From contig NZ_JBEPMX010000007.1 in assembly GCF_040545925.1 (NCBI RefSeq), positions 85,255 through 149,254 of the forward strand: a stretch of DNA of 64,000 nt. Reading direction: 5' to 3'. The number at the start of each line of letters is the position of its first letter. Positions within the stretch are counted from its first letter, which is position 1. Below the pieces are notes generated by a model. The model searched no databases. It was not told where the DNA came from and saw only the letters and a list, made by a program, of their open reading frames with translations. A program made the translations under genes and the position numbers. The stretch comes from Alkalibacillus flavidus (GTDB lineage Bacteria; Bacillota; Bacilli; Bacillales; Alkalibacillaceae). Below are positions 44,225 to 53,083 of this stretch, in pieces.

Positions 44225-45421
44225 TTACTCGTCCTCAGGCGCTTTTTGCATCAATGACTCTGGAATCATTTCAAACCCTTCGACGACCGTATTCTCTTCG
44301 ACCTCAATCATTAAGTTCAACTTCCCACCAACAACCGTTTGTCTGACATACTTTAAATCTTGTGGGCTTATCGAAATATCGGCGACTTTGGTTTTAATTT
44401 TAATCGATTTTTTATTGTAGTTAGGTACGACATTGTTAGCCTTCAGTTCATGTAATTCATTATCGATTACCGCTTTGAATGCTTCTTGAACCTTCTCAGG
44501 CTGAGCTTCTTCAACACCGCTATTCACCAACACATCACCAACATCTTTGTAATCTAACGTCGGAGCATCGTCATCTTCATGTTCTTCGACGACTCGATTC
44601 ACTTCATCATACACACTCGATAACGTTCGCGTATCCATTTGCTCTCCTGCGACACGCTTTAACACTTCCTCAAATACGGCCTTGTCTTCTTCAGCTGTTA
44701 CCGCATCTTCTGCATTCAACACGTCTTCAATAAACTGTTCGTTTAACGCATTCGCCTTACCTGTTGAGTACAAAACATGATTCACATCACTGGCCTGGTC
44801 AGTAATCGTTGGAAATAAAAAGCCTGAAATCGGCGCCTGCAAATTAATGATGGGATCAACGACGATATTATATTTAAACTCTTTTTGCACATAATCAAAC
44901 AGCAATTCTTTTTTCGGATCTTGCGTTTTATTCACGCTGCACAAAATAAACGGATGAGCATACATAGCATCGGTACGGCTTTCGTCGGATTCCTCGCTCA
45001 CCTTTTTCCCAGAAGTCCGGAATTCGGCTTTAATAAATGTGATCACGATATCCATTTCATATGGCTCGCCGCTTAACATCTTCTCAACGAGTTTCAACAT
45101 TTCCGCTTTCCACACGTCTGTCTCTTGTGCCAACAATCCTTGATGCAAAATAAACTGACTGCTGTTCTCCACATCGCGTTTGAATTTTAATTCGAACAAC
45201 TTTTGGTCTAACTGCCCGGTTAATACTTTCTTGAAATTTGTCATAAACAACTCTTGTTGCTCTGCTTCTAGCATTTCAAACGGCATGCTTTGGTGATGAT
45301 AGATTTCGTTCGTTTCTTTCATAATATACACATTAAAAATATCGTGAATCGTTAATTGATCATTGTCGACTTTAAATTGTTTTCGGACATTTGCTACATC
45401 TTGCTTGTTCAATGCGTTCAC
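44225..45421 (-). CDS. DUF4317 family protein
   Basis: A 398-residue soluble acidic protein whose N-terminus (NALNKQDVANVRKQFK) and spacing match the DUF4317 family common in Bacillaceae and Clostridia. No enzyme motif is known. The ATG at 45421 has GAGGAGT upstream. A 21-bp repeat array begins about 80 bp upstream. Confidence 0.85.
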   Translation of the reverse strand: MNALNKQDVANVRKQFKVDNDQLTIHDIFNVYIMKETNEIYHHQSMPFEMLEAEQQELFMTNFKKVLTGQLDQKLFELKFKRDVENSSQFILHQGLLAQETDVWKAEMLKLVEKMLSGEPYEMDIVITFIKAEFRTSGKKVSEESDESRTDAMYAHPFILCSVNKTQDPKKELLFDYVQKEFKYNIVVDPIINLQAPISGFLFPTITDQASDVNHVLYSTGKANALNEQFIEDVLNAEDAVTAEEDKAVFEEVLKRVAGEQMDTRTLSSVYDEVNRVVEEHEDDDAPTLDYKDVGDVLVNSGVEEAQPEKVQEAFKAVIDNELHELKANNVVPNYNKKSIKIKTKVADISISPQDLKYVRQTVVGGKLNLMIEVEENTVVEGFEMIPESLMQKAPEDE

Positions 45422-45501
45422 TCCTCTAACTGGTCTTAACTTCCGCCATTCATTTTAACACAACACAACGAATAACAAATCAAGACGATGACCTATTGCA
45501 T

Positions 45502-45645
45502 TGCACATGACATTAGAAAGTTGAATCTTGTCACTAGTTAACGACTCACCTGCAACACTACTGAACGAATCATCCTTCAAATTGATAGAATTAACACAAA
45601 AACTGCAAGAATCCTTCTCACACCTGATAGAATCCACCAACAATA
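45502..45645. repeat. degenerate array with ~21-bp period (GAATC core)
   Basis: GAATC/GAATT recurs at 45567, 45588, 45609 and 45630, exactly 21 bp apart, in the context TGATAGAATCC; weaker units lie at 45523 and 45543. The minus strand is open for about 60 codons, but there is no ribosome binding site. The array lies between the start of DUF4317 and the terminator of the CmpX-like gene. Confidence 0.65.
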
Positions 45646-45648
45646 AAA

Positions 45649-45672
45649 GGCTGTCCCGTAATCGAGACAGCC
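45649..45672 (-). terminator. terminator of the CmpX-like gene
   Basis: GGCTGTC (45649-45655) pairs with GACAGCC (45666-45672), extended by AA/TT; on the minus strand T-rich sequence follows. It lies 10 bp after the stop codon. Confidence 0.75.
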
Positions 45673-45682
45673 CTTCATCAGC

Positions 45683-46909
45683 TTATTGATCTTTCTTATT
45701 CATCTTTTCTTCTAATTTAGATAGTTGATTTTTCGCGAAATCGCGTCCGCCGATACCGAATGAAATCGCAAACGCGACCATTAAGCCACCTAGAATGAGC
45801 AAGAAGCCAATATTAACGATCGTCTGCGCGAATCGTAATTGATCTAGTGTCATGAAAACCGCAAAGACAATCACAATGTATTTGACGATTTGCGCTGAGA
45901 AGACACTGTTTGTGTACTTGCTAATCCAATTACTGAGTAAATTACCTAAGAATAAGCCGCCACCCAGGATGAGTAAAGCGCTTAATAAGAATGGTAGATA
46001 CGTAATGAGCGCATTACCAATTTGGTTGAGTACTTCTAACTCAAGTACATTTAACGCTTCAACGGTAAAGAATAAAATGATTAACGTCTTCGTGACTGTA
46101 CCTAGTAATTTGGCTAAGTCGACTGACGGTTTGTCGGCATTGTTTAAACCAAATGATTCGTAAATGTTGTTAATACCTGTGCCTTGTAGCAAGCTCGTTA
46201 AGAGATTACCGAGCAGTTTCGCCAAGTAATAACCAACGATGAGTAAAATTATCGCAACAAAAATGTTCGGGATCATCGTTAGCACATCGTTCAACACAGC
46301 TTGAATTGGCTCTGATATCGTCTGAATACTTAATGCTTCAAGTGCAATCGTAATAATTGGAATGAGAATAATAATGAAGATGATATTCGCTAAGACACTT
46401 GATAATGTTGATTGTGCGTCTTTTCCGCCTTCGTCGTTCGGGCTAATCTTATTAAACCATTCGTCTAAATTTAAGCTCTTGAAAAATTTCTCAAATAGTT
46501 CTTTAATCAGTTTCGCAATGAAGTAACCTATCACTAAAATAATGGCTGCAGCTATGAGGTTAGGGATAAATCCGAGAAGTTTATCCATCATATTAGAGAT
46601 TGGATTTGAGACCGAATTCATGTTTAACGCGTCTAAAATCGCTGGTAAGAATAGAATAAAGACTAAGAAATAAATGACTTTACCAGCACTTTCGAGAATC
46701 GACTTACCCTGATTTTCGTCATCCACCATTGGCGTCTTACCTAATCCTTTGTGGACACCGACTTTCACAAACAATTTCTGCACGATGCCTTTTGCAACTG
46801 CAGCGACGATCCATGCTAACACTAATATCAACAGCGCCGCGATAACATTTGGAACCGCCTGAATTAAGTCGTTCAGCATGTTTTGTAATGACGTGTTTAA
46901 ATCGTTCAT
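45683..46909 (-). CDS. mechanosensitive-channel-like protein with TM_helix repeats (CmpX type)
   Basis: A 407-residue membrane protein built from repeated pairs of helices of the conserved-TM-helix (PF05552) kind: IPNVIAALLILVLAWIVA, FIPNLIAAAIILVIGYFIAK, MIPNIFVAIILLIVGYYLAK and YLPFLLSALLILGGGLFLG are clear copies of one unit. CmpX-like proteins are linked to osmotic or membrane-tension response. I chose the ATG at 46909 because GAGAGGAGAGG lies just upstream; the frame extends 12 codons further without a site. Confidence 0.85.
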   Translation of the reverse strand: MNDLNTSLQNMLNDLIQAVPNVIAALLILVLAWIVAAVAKGIVQKLFVKVGVHKGLGKTPMVDDENQGKSILESAGKVIYFLVFILFLPAILDALNMNSVSNPISNMMDKLLGFIPNLIAAAIILVIGYFIAKLIKELFEKFFKSLNLDEWFNKISPNDEGGKDAQSTLSSVLANIIFIIILIPIITIALEALSIQTISEPIQAVLNDVLTMIPNIFVAIILLIVGYYLAKLLGNLLTSLLQGTGINNIYESFGLNNADKPSVDLAKLLGTVTKTLIILFFTVEALNVLELEVLNQIGNALITYLPFLLSALLILGGGLFLGNLLSNWISKYTNSVFSAQIVKYIVIVFAVFMTLDQLRFAQTIVNIGFLLILGGLMVAFAISFGIGGRDFAKNQLSKLEEKMNKKDQ

Positions 46910-47023
46910 GTAACCTCTCCTCTCTAAAATTTTCTGACGACTCACAGATATATATAACCTGAAATCACAAATTTAAACAATTTTCGTGAAAATAATTACA
47001 AATTAAGTCATTATACCCATTAT

Positions 47024-47062
47024 AAAAAAACCGCTTCAACTTTCAAAAGATCGTTGAAGCGG
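47024..47062 (-). terminator. terminator of the sigma/anti-sigma pair
   Basis: CCGCTTCAAC (47031-47040) pairs with GTTGAAGCGG (47053-47062); seven A at 47024-47030 give a T run on the minus strand. Confidence 0.9.
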
Positions 47063-47073
47063 GATGACTATTA

Positions 47074-48588
47074 TCATTCGTTTACTAACGGTTCATCTGT
47101 TTCTTCCCATCGCCAAAATTCTTGTGCAATATTTAGCGTTGGCCCGAATTCTAGCATAGACGTCTCTGGATTTTCTGCATGCTCTTCTATATAAAAGAAT
47201 CGTCCATTTCGCTCTGCTAAAATAGCCCGACCAGTTGCGTCAGTCCCTGGCCCATAACGATATTCATCAACTGCCCAACTAGGTGGGTTTTGTGCGCCAT
47301 TACGTCCTTGTGCAAAATTGTCTAAAATATAATCCCACGCTTCTTGGCGTGACACATCTTCATCAAATATACCCAAACTCAATTGTCCTTCTCGGTCATC
47401 AGATGTCGTGAAAATATATTGTTCCACTTGATCATCCTCAGTTTCTTCTAACTCATAAGTGGATGGTATATACGTACTGAATTGTAGTTCTTCGTTATAA
47501 AATAATTGAAATGTTTGTTCAGCGACACCATCATCAACTTGATATTGAATCATCGGTTCTTCTTCTCGCTCAGTGTCTGAATCAATCGACTGATCGTCCG
47601 TTTCAACAACGGAAGGCAATTGCTGTGACATTAGCTGCAACAAAACGTCACCATCACTCCATTGTTCTGGTTCATCGTATGGAAATTCGAACGTCATCTT
47701 CACATACCGACCACTCAATTCACCGTAATAGATTTCTTGGTAGGTGTCTCCTTCGATGAGGATGTGGTAACCACCTTCCAAAATATGATAAGGCATACCG
47801 CGACCGATCTCGGGTAACTCATCTTCAGATAAGGCTTTGACCTCATCACTCTGAATGCCTTTATTTTGCACCATATCGTCGACGGAGCTTTCGACATTAT
47901 TGGCATTCGCACCAGGACTGTAATAATCGAACATAATATGATCGCCTATTCGGATCCGTTCTTCTATTTGGTCACCATTACCTGTTTCCTCGCTCACTTC
48001 CCAATCTTCAGGGATATACATATTTAAAGGTAGCGCATCTACTTCAAATTGGGTGAACGTCTCTTCCCATGTTTTGCCTTCATATGAAAACTCAACCGTT
48101 TGATAAGGTAGACGATTGTTTGAATCCAGTTCAACATCTTCTGGTGGCACCACTTCAAATGACGGTTTATTCACTTCAAAATCAGCTTCTTCTTCAATCT
48201 CCTCATTGTCATCCTCATCTTGTGGCTCCTCATCATTTTCGGTATCTTCCGTTTGGTCGTCTTGCTCTTCTTCATCTTCGTCTACAGCTGGAGCATCCTC
48301 TTCGCCAAACCATGTTCCAATCTGTTCTTGGACCGGTGCTGTGTTAAAGAGTAACAGAGCTCCGATACCGAACGCTGCAACCGTTCCACTCATCGCAAAC
48401 CAAAACGACCGCTTCTGCTCGCGTTTTTGTTGATGTCCCTCTTCTTCACGCGCTTCACTCACACCACGCATCATTGCCATCATACTATCGTGCTTCGAGC
48501 GGTCAGATAAATCGGCTTGTGACTGTTCCATCGCTTCACGAATACGTTTATCTGTTTCACCTAAGTGACGTCGAGTCTGTCTACTCAT
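47074..48588 (-). CDS. putative membrane anti-sigma factor with duplicated ectodomain
   Basis: A 504-residue protein: cytoplasmic N-terminus of about 65 residues (the expected sigma-binding part), one membrane helix (WFAMSGTVAAFGIGALLLF), a very acidic linker (about 90-145) and two similar extracytoplasmic lobes. YIPEDWEVSEE in the first lobe and YIPSTYELEET in the second mark the duplication. The ATG at 48588 has GAGGTGA six bases upstream and overlaps the sigma gene by 8 bp, the usual arrangement for a sigma/anti-sigma pair. No zinc-binding HxxxCxxC motif is present, so it is not a classical ZAS protein. Confidence 0.75.
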   Translation of the reverse strand: MSRQTRRHLGETDKRIREAMEQSQADLSDRSKHDSMMAMMRGVSEAREEEGHQQKREQKRSFWFAMSGTVAAFGIGALLLFNTAPVQEQIGTWFGEEDAPAVDEDEEEQDDQTEDTENDEEPQDEDDNEEIEEEADFEVNKPSFEVVPPEDVELDSNNRLPYQTVEFSYEGKTWEETFTQFEVDALPLNMYIPEDWEVSEETGNGDQIEERIRIGDHIMFDYYSPGANANNVESSVDDMVQNKGIQSDEVKALSEDELPEIGRGMPYHILEGGYHILIEGDTYQEIYYGELSGRYVKMTFEFPYDEPEQWSDGDVLLQLMSQQLPSVVETDDQSIDSDTEREEEPMIQYQVDDGVAEQTFQLFYNEELQFSTYIPSTYELEETEDDQVEQYIFTTSDDREGQLSLGIFDEDVSRQEAWDYILDNFAQGRNGAQNPPSWAVDEYRYGPGTDATGRAILAERNGRFFYIEEHAENPETSMLEFGPTLNIAQEFWRWEETDEPLVNE

Positions 48589-49138
48589 AAACACTCACCT
48601 CGCTTTCCATCCGATGACTCAGTTCTTTTTTCGCCCGTTTTTGAATGCCTTTCACAGCAACTGTTGTTTTCTCCATCACTTTCGCTGTCTCGCGAATGGA
48701 CAATCCTTCTATAAACCGCAAATGCAACACTTCTCGGTACGTATAGGGCAAATCTAATATATCGTCTACGACATCTTCATAACCAAATTGCCCCATGACA
48801 ACAGACTCTGCCGACGCTTTCGATTCCGACAATGCCTCCACCACATCATGGTCCATCGACGTTTCGTGCTGTCCATTTTTATTTGTACGGTAATAATCAA
48901 TTACGGCATGACGACATATCGAAAACAGCCATGTTTTGAACGACGATCGTCCTTTGAATTTGGCCAAATTTTTCGCTGCCTTATAAAACACATCTTGTAA
49001 GAGCTCTTCCGCATCATGATAATGGTTCGTTTGTATATATAAGTACTGAAACACACGGTCCACATAACGTTCATGCAAATCTCTTACAGCGCTATCGTCA
49101 CCAGCTAACGCTTGCCGGATCAGTTCTTCATCTGTCAT
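48581..49138 (-). CDS. ECF-type RNA polymerase sigma factor
   Basis: A 185-residue sigma-70 family factor with region 2 (LLQDVFYKAAKNLAKFKGRS, FKTWLFSICRHAVIDYYR) and region 4 (LPYTYREVLHLRFIEGLSI, AKVMEKTTVAVKG). I use the third start codon (ATG 49138), seven bases from AGGTGG; GTG and ATG just before are alternatives. It is probably controlled by the membrane protein encoded next. The signal is unknown. Confidence 0.92.
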   Translation of the reverse strand: MTDEELIRQALAGDDSAVRDLHERYVDRVFQYLYIQTNHYHDAEELLQDVFYKAAKNLAKFKGRSSFKTWLFSICRHAVIDYYRTNKNGQHETSMDHDVVEALSESKASAESVVMGQFGYEDVVDDILDLPYTYREVLHLRFIEGLSIRETAKVMEKTTVAVKGIQKRAKKELSHRMESEVSVYE

Positions 49139-49225
49139 CATCACCCCACCTTTCTGTTTTGTTACCCTTTTAGACGATGATCCTGTCTAAAGGTGTCGCA
49201 ATCATTCATTTTTTAAATTAATTTT

Positions 49226-49510
49226 TATATTGGCTCTGTTAAAGTTTAATGTTGATTTTTAAATGATAATAGCACTGAGTTGTTGAATTGTGAGGAGCGG
49301 AGGTGGCGACTCCTGCGGGAACAGCACGAGTCTCGAGACCCCGCGAGATGCACCTGCGTCTGCGAGTTAACGCTTCGAAGTAGGCTTCCTCGGTGCAAGT
49401 TGCAAGGCAGCTTATTCGATGATTTTGCCTGGCTCGAGCCGTGCCCGCGGAAAGCGTCCACCGGCAGCGGATCACAATATCAACAACGGACTTTAATAAA
49501 GCCTTTATAT
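49226..49510. mobile_element. MITE-like GC-rich intergenic element
   Basis: An element of about 285 bp with imperfect inverted ends: TATATTGGCTCTGTTAAAGT on the left and the complement of GGCTTTATTAAAGTCC on the right, each followed inward by TTGAT. The core is much richer in G and C than the rest of the window and has the segments GGAGCGGAGGTGGCGACTCC and GCCCGCGGAAAGCGTCC, which I recognise as a repeat scattered in many Bacillaceae genomes. No protein is encoded; open frames across it are spurious. It is probably a non-autonomous, immobile relic or a structured repeat. Confidence 0.65.
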
Positions 49511-49514
49511 TAAA

Positions 49515-49549
49515 TAAAAAAGAGCTTGGAAATACTACCCAAACTCTTC
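49515..49549 (-). terminator. terminator of the hydrolase gene
   Basis: AAGAGCTTGG (49520-49529) pairs with CCAAACTCTT (49539-49548) with one wobble; on the minus strand a T run follows. Confidence 0.75.
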
Positions 49550-49571
49550 TCTAAAGCTGACCATGAGCATA

Positions 49572-50537
49572 CTAATCTTCTATCCACTCGCTCATCACCT
49601 TTTGAGCATCTTCATCACGCAAAATCCCGAAATGAGACAACCCATCTAAAATGGTCACATTAACTAATTGATTAGACGCAAAAACTTCCTCATATGCTTT
49701 TGCATGAAACGATCCATCATCTGTACCTGCAACAACGAGTGTCTCTTCATCTAAACCTGCGATATCTGATTGAAAATCTGAACGAGGATGCATGGATGTT
49801 TGTAATCGATAATCATACGTCAACGTTTCGGTTCCGTCACGGTAGGCTTCAGGCATATTGAACGAAATCACTGATTGCCCGTTTAAATACGTGAGCCCAA
49901 TCTGATTTAACATAGATAATCCAATCATCCGCGGAAGGCTGACGTTTGCCCAGCCGTTTTCGCTATTATTGACATCTGATTCATGATGAATATAAGGCGC
50001 AATTAATAAATACTTGGCAATATCGTGCTCGCCACTGCCACCCGCATAACGAATAACCGTCCCGCCCCCACTCGAATGACCACCGAGAATAATAGGCTGA
50101 TTGGGATGTGTCATTTTGATATGAGCCATCAGATCATCAATATCATGTTCTAATTGGCCAATATAATCAACTTGCCCACGCTTTTCAGGATTTGGCCCAT
50201 GCCCTCGCATATTCGGGGTATAAACTGTCGCCACTCCCGCATCAGCCAACCGACTAGCAAGCGGCGCTAAGTAACGACTATGATAACCAGACCCATGCAA
50301 TAATACAAGCACTCGGTCCGCTTCAGACTGATACGATCGATACGATAACCGAGTCCCATCACGCGCTTCGTACGTTTGTAATGACGGGGTAGACTCACTT
50401 GATGTTTCGATCTCATTAAAATTCAAATCGGTCACTTGATTCTTTGGCTCTTCGACAGGACCTAACAACGCTAAACCGTGTGCGATCAATAGATAAACCC
50501 CAACCGATGTCGAAACAACAGTCACGCCAATTTTCAT
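49572..50537 (-). CDS. membrane-anchored alpha/beta hydrolase (serine aminopeptidase S33 type)
   Basis: A 321-residue hydrolase with an N-terminal anchor (about 5-25). The oxyanion stretch is LVLLHGSGYHSRYLAPLA, the elbow GGHSSGGGTVIRY, and acid and base are in GTDDGSFHAKAY and DGLSHFGIL. NMRGHGPNPEKRG is typical of monoglyceride-lipase-like hydrolases. Substrate unknown. It is next to the MITE-like element. Confidence 0.85.
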   Translation of the reverse strand: MKIGVTVVSTSVGVYLLIAHGLALLGPVEEPKNQVTDLNFNEIETSSESTPSLQTYEARDGTRLSYRSYQSEADRVLVLLHGSGYHSRYLAPLASRLADAGVATVYTPNMRGHGPNPEKRGQVDYIGQLEHDIDDLMAHIKMTHPNQPIILGGHSSGGGTVIRYAGGSGEHDIAKYLLIAPYIHHESDVNNSENGWANVSLPRMIGLSMLNQIGLTYLNGQSVISFNMPEAYRDGTETLTYDYRLQTSMHPRSDFQSDIAGLDEETLVVAGTDDGSFHAKAYEEVFASNQLVNVTILDGLSHFGILRDEDAQKVMSEWIED

Positions 50538-50662
50538 GATTTTATTAATAGGATCAATCCTTTACCATGGAATTTTTTATTATTCTAATAATATCATCTT
50601 GCAAAAATATACTCAATATAAGGAAATTATGATATGCTTAACACCATAAGGAGGGGTTCAAG

Positions 50663-52051
50663 ATGGAACAACCGATAACGATTTATAACCACAAACAACA
50701 CCCAATCACGTTGAAGGCATTACGACTCACCAATTATGTTCGTGCCCAGATTATTGAAGCAATCGATGACTCAAGACAACTCTATTATTTATTTTTCTAT
50801 AAAGGAAAATACATCACGGCTAAAACGACGTCGACGCTTAAACGTCATTCCTTTACCGCCAAAGCCTTCAGTGACGGCCATGTACACGATGCCCCACATC
50901 CGTTCATACAAGCCATTACAACAAACAACCCTCATATGAAAGTCATCAATAACCAACAATTACTTCGCAAGCTTAACGATAAATACCCGAAACATGACCA
51001 AGCCTACATGCTCACGATGTTTGAATCGTTCATATCCAAACAACAACTATTCGACCAACTCAAAGCCATGTTTTACGAAGACCGCCGTGAAGGGCAATTA
51101 TTTTCTGCTTATCAAATCGTGAGAATCATGAAAGACTTCGCTCCCAACCATAGTCTCGTTAAGTCCTTAACGAATGACCGCATCTTCAAAAAATACTTTA
51201 CGATGTATCAAAACCAAGACGACAAACTGTTCCAACACGATATGATTGAATCCGAAAAAATCATGTTCCACAACCATGACGAGTATCTCGACCGCTACAT
51301 CAACCATCTTCAATCAGAAGCAAGACAACTCGAAATCACGATGACCCTCTATCATCAATTGATGCACCATCAAACAGACGCTTTATTAAGCCTATTTGAA
51401 CAAAACTTCCCTGATACCTTATCCAACCATGATTTGTTAAACCTTTATGATGACTTAACAACATATACGTCCACTAAAGCCTTACACAACCGTCTATTAA
51501 CAACATGTATCGAGCACGGGCAAGTCGAACGATTATCGAGTATTGTCTTAAGATACGACCTAGACCTCTCTGATCATGAAGCAACACAATTAATCGACAT
51601 GTTCACACGACAACCATCAGACCATTTGACGTCTCACCCACAGGGACTACAACGACTGCTTCTCAAACTAATTGAATACAACCCAGATGAAATAGACAGA
51701 ATACTGCAACCGATTGTGAGCCAATTACTCACGCATTATGACTTAGATGAATTGAATAAATGGTTAAGTCCATTCCGCGACTTAAATCCAAACGCAGACG
51801 TCTTAACTAAATTTGACCGTATTTACACATTAAATAACGACTTAGACCACATTCAATCATTAGGCGAATTATATTTCGAATTCAAACAATGGGACCAAGC
51901 ACTCGACTGTTTCAGCATGGCATCAGAACTAAGTCCAAATGACACAAAACCGTTAAAATGGATCTCGAAAACGTATTTAGAAAAAGGATTAAAAGAAGAA
52001 TCCAACGTCTATCAAAAGATGTATATCGATATGGAAAAGCAAGCTTACTAA
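50663..52051 (+). CDS. helical-repeat (TPR-like) protein of unknown function
   Basis: A 462-residue soluble protein. The first ~95 residues look like a small beta domain (RQLYYLFFYKGKYITAKTT); the rest is helical, and the C-terminus has a clear TPR unit (LGELYFEFKQWDQALDCFSMASELSPND). I do not recognise the family. The ribosome binding site is AAGGAGGGG. Monocistronic, divergent from the hydrolase and followed by a DMT transporter gene. Confidence 0.75.
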   Translation: MEQPITIYNHKQHPITLKALRLTNYVRAQIIEAIDDSRQLYYLFFYKGKYITAKTTSTLKRHSFTAKAFSDGHVHDAPHPFIQAITTNNPHMKVINNQQLLRKLNDKYPKHDQAYMLTMFESFISKQQLFDQLKAMFYEDRREGQLFSAYQIVRIMKDFAPNHSLVKSLTNDRIFKKYFTMYQNQDDKLFQHDMIESEKIMFHNHDEYLDRYINHLQSEARQLEITMTLYHQLMHHQTDALLSLFEQNFPDTLSNHDLLNLYDDLTTYTSTKALHNRLLTTCIEHGQVERLSSIVLRYDLDLSDHEATQLIDMFTRQPSDHLTSHPQGLQRLLLKLIEYNPDEIDRILQPIVSQLLTHYDLDELNKWLSPFRDLNPNADVLTKFDRIYTLNNDLDHIQSLGELYFEFKQWDQALDCFSMASELSPNDTKPLKWISKTYLEKGLKEESNVYQKMYIDMEKQAY

Positions 52052-52131
52052 AAACCGTCCATCATTTGTCTAACAGCTTGTCCTTCATTATGTTACGATA
52101 ATGTTTAGCGACATCATTTTGGAGGCAAACC

Positions 52132-53046
52132 ATGGATAAGCTCAATCAACCAAAAAAACTAGCACAAAGCAAATTCATCGTTTGGAGCCTGATGATTACC
52201 ATCACCCTTATATGGGGGTATACGTGGGTGTTAATGAAGGCCTCGCTCGACTATATGGGACCATTCACCTTTTCGTCATTCCGCTTCGGAACAGGCGCCT
52301 TAACTTTACTTCTGATCGTTTGGATCACGCGACTCGGCTTTCCTCCAAAACGATACGTGAAGCCTTTAATGGCGATCGGCTTTTTACAAACGACGGTTGT
52401 TTTCACGTTAGTGATGTTTGCGTTAATGTTTGTTGAAGCTGGAAAATCGTCGGTGTTGTTATATTCCATGCCCGTTTGGAGTAGTTTATTTGCGGTGAAA
52501 TGGTTAGGCGAACCATTGACTCGATGGAGGACAGCAGGACTTGTATCAGGACTACTCGGTTTACTGACCATTTTAGGGTGGGATATTTGGCTAGGCCAAA
52601 GCCTGGCTGTCATTGCAGGAGAACTACTTATTATTTTAAGCGCTGTATCATGGGCTGGGGCGAATATTTTGTATCGATTAAAAGTGTCCGACCTACCGAA
52701 AATTCAGTCATCTGCCTTTCAAATGTTGTTCGGTGTCATCGGGATTTTCCTTGCGACACTCGTCATGGAAGGCGGACAATCTATAGATTTCACTGCTGAA
52801 AGTATTTATTACATAATGTTTTCAGGCGTCCTTGCCTCAGCCCTTTGTTTCACCGTATGGTATGTGATTATGAGCACTGTCGATATGGTGACAGCAACCA
52901 TTTCAACGTTGTTAGTGCCAATGTTTGGCTTATTATTCAGTCATTTATTATTAAATGAAGCGCTGACTGCCAGTATTATGGCTGGTTCAACACTCATCTT
53001 ATTAGGCATTGCATTAACACAAATAAAAATAGAACCAAAAGCCTAA
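52132..53046 (+). CDS. EamA/DMT family transporter
   Basis: A 304-residue protein with ten helices in two EamA halves: WGYTWVLMKASLDYMGPF in the first and LSAVSWAGANILYRLKV in the second. Members export amino acids or metabolites; the substrate cannot be read. The ribosome binding site is TTGGAGGC. Confidence 0.9.
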   Translation: MDKLNQPKKLAQSKFIVWSLMITITLIWGYTWVLMKASLDYMGPFTFSSFRFGTGALTLLLIVWITRLGFPPKRYVKPLMAIGFLQTTVVFTLVMFALMFVEAGKSSVLLYSMPVWSSLFAVKWLGEPLTRWRTAGLVSGLLGLLTILGWDIWLGQSLAVIAGELLIILSAVSWAGANILYRLKVSDLPKIQSSAFQMLFGVIGIFLATLVMEGGQSIDFTAESIYYIMFSGVLASALCFTVWYVIMSTVDMVTATISTLLVPMFGLLFSHLLLNEALTASIMAGSTLILLGIALTQIKIEPKA

Positions 53047-53083
53047 AGCTCTTGATTCTATATCACATTAATTGTTGATGACG

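Noticed and set aside
45455..45643. 62-codon Cys- and Ser-containing frame over the GAATC array
   Set aside because: It starts with TTG without a ribosome binding site, and its content follows from the repeat units.
49239..49513. Open frames inside the GC-rich element
   Set aside because: GC-rich DNA has few stops; the frames lie on both strands over the same palindromic element and lack start signals.
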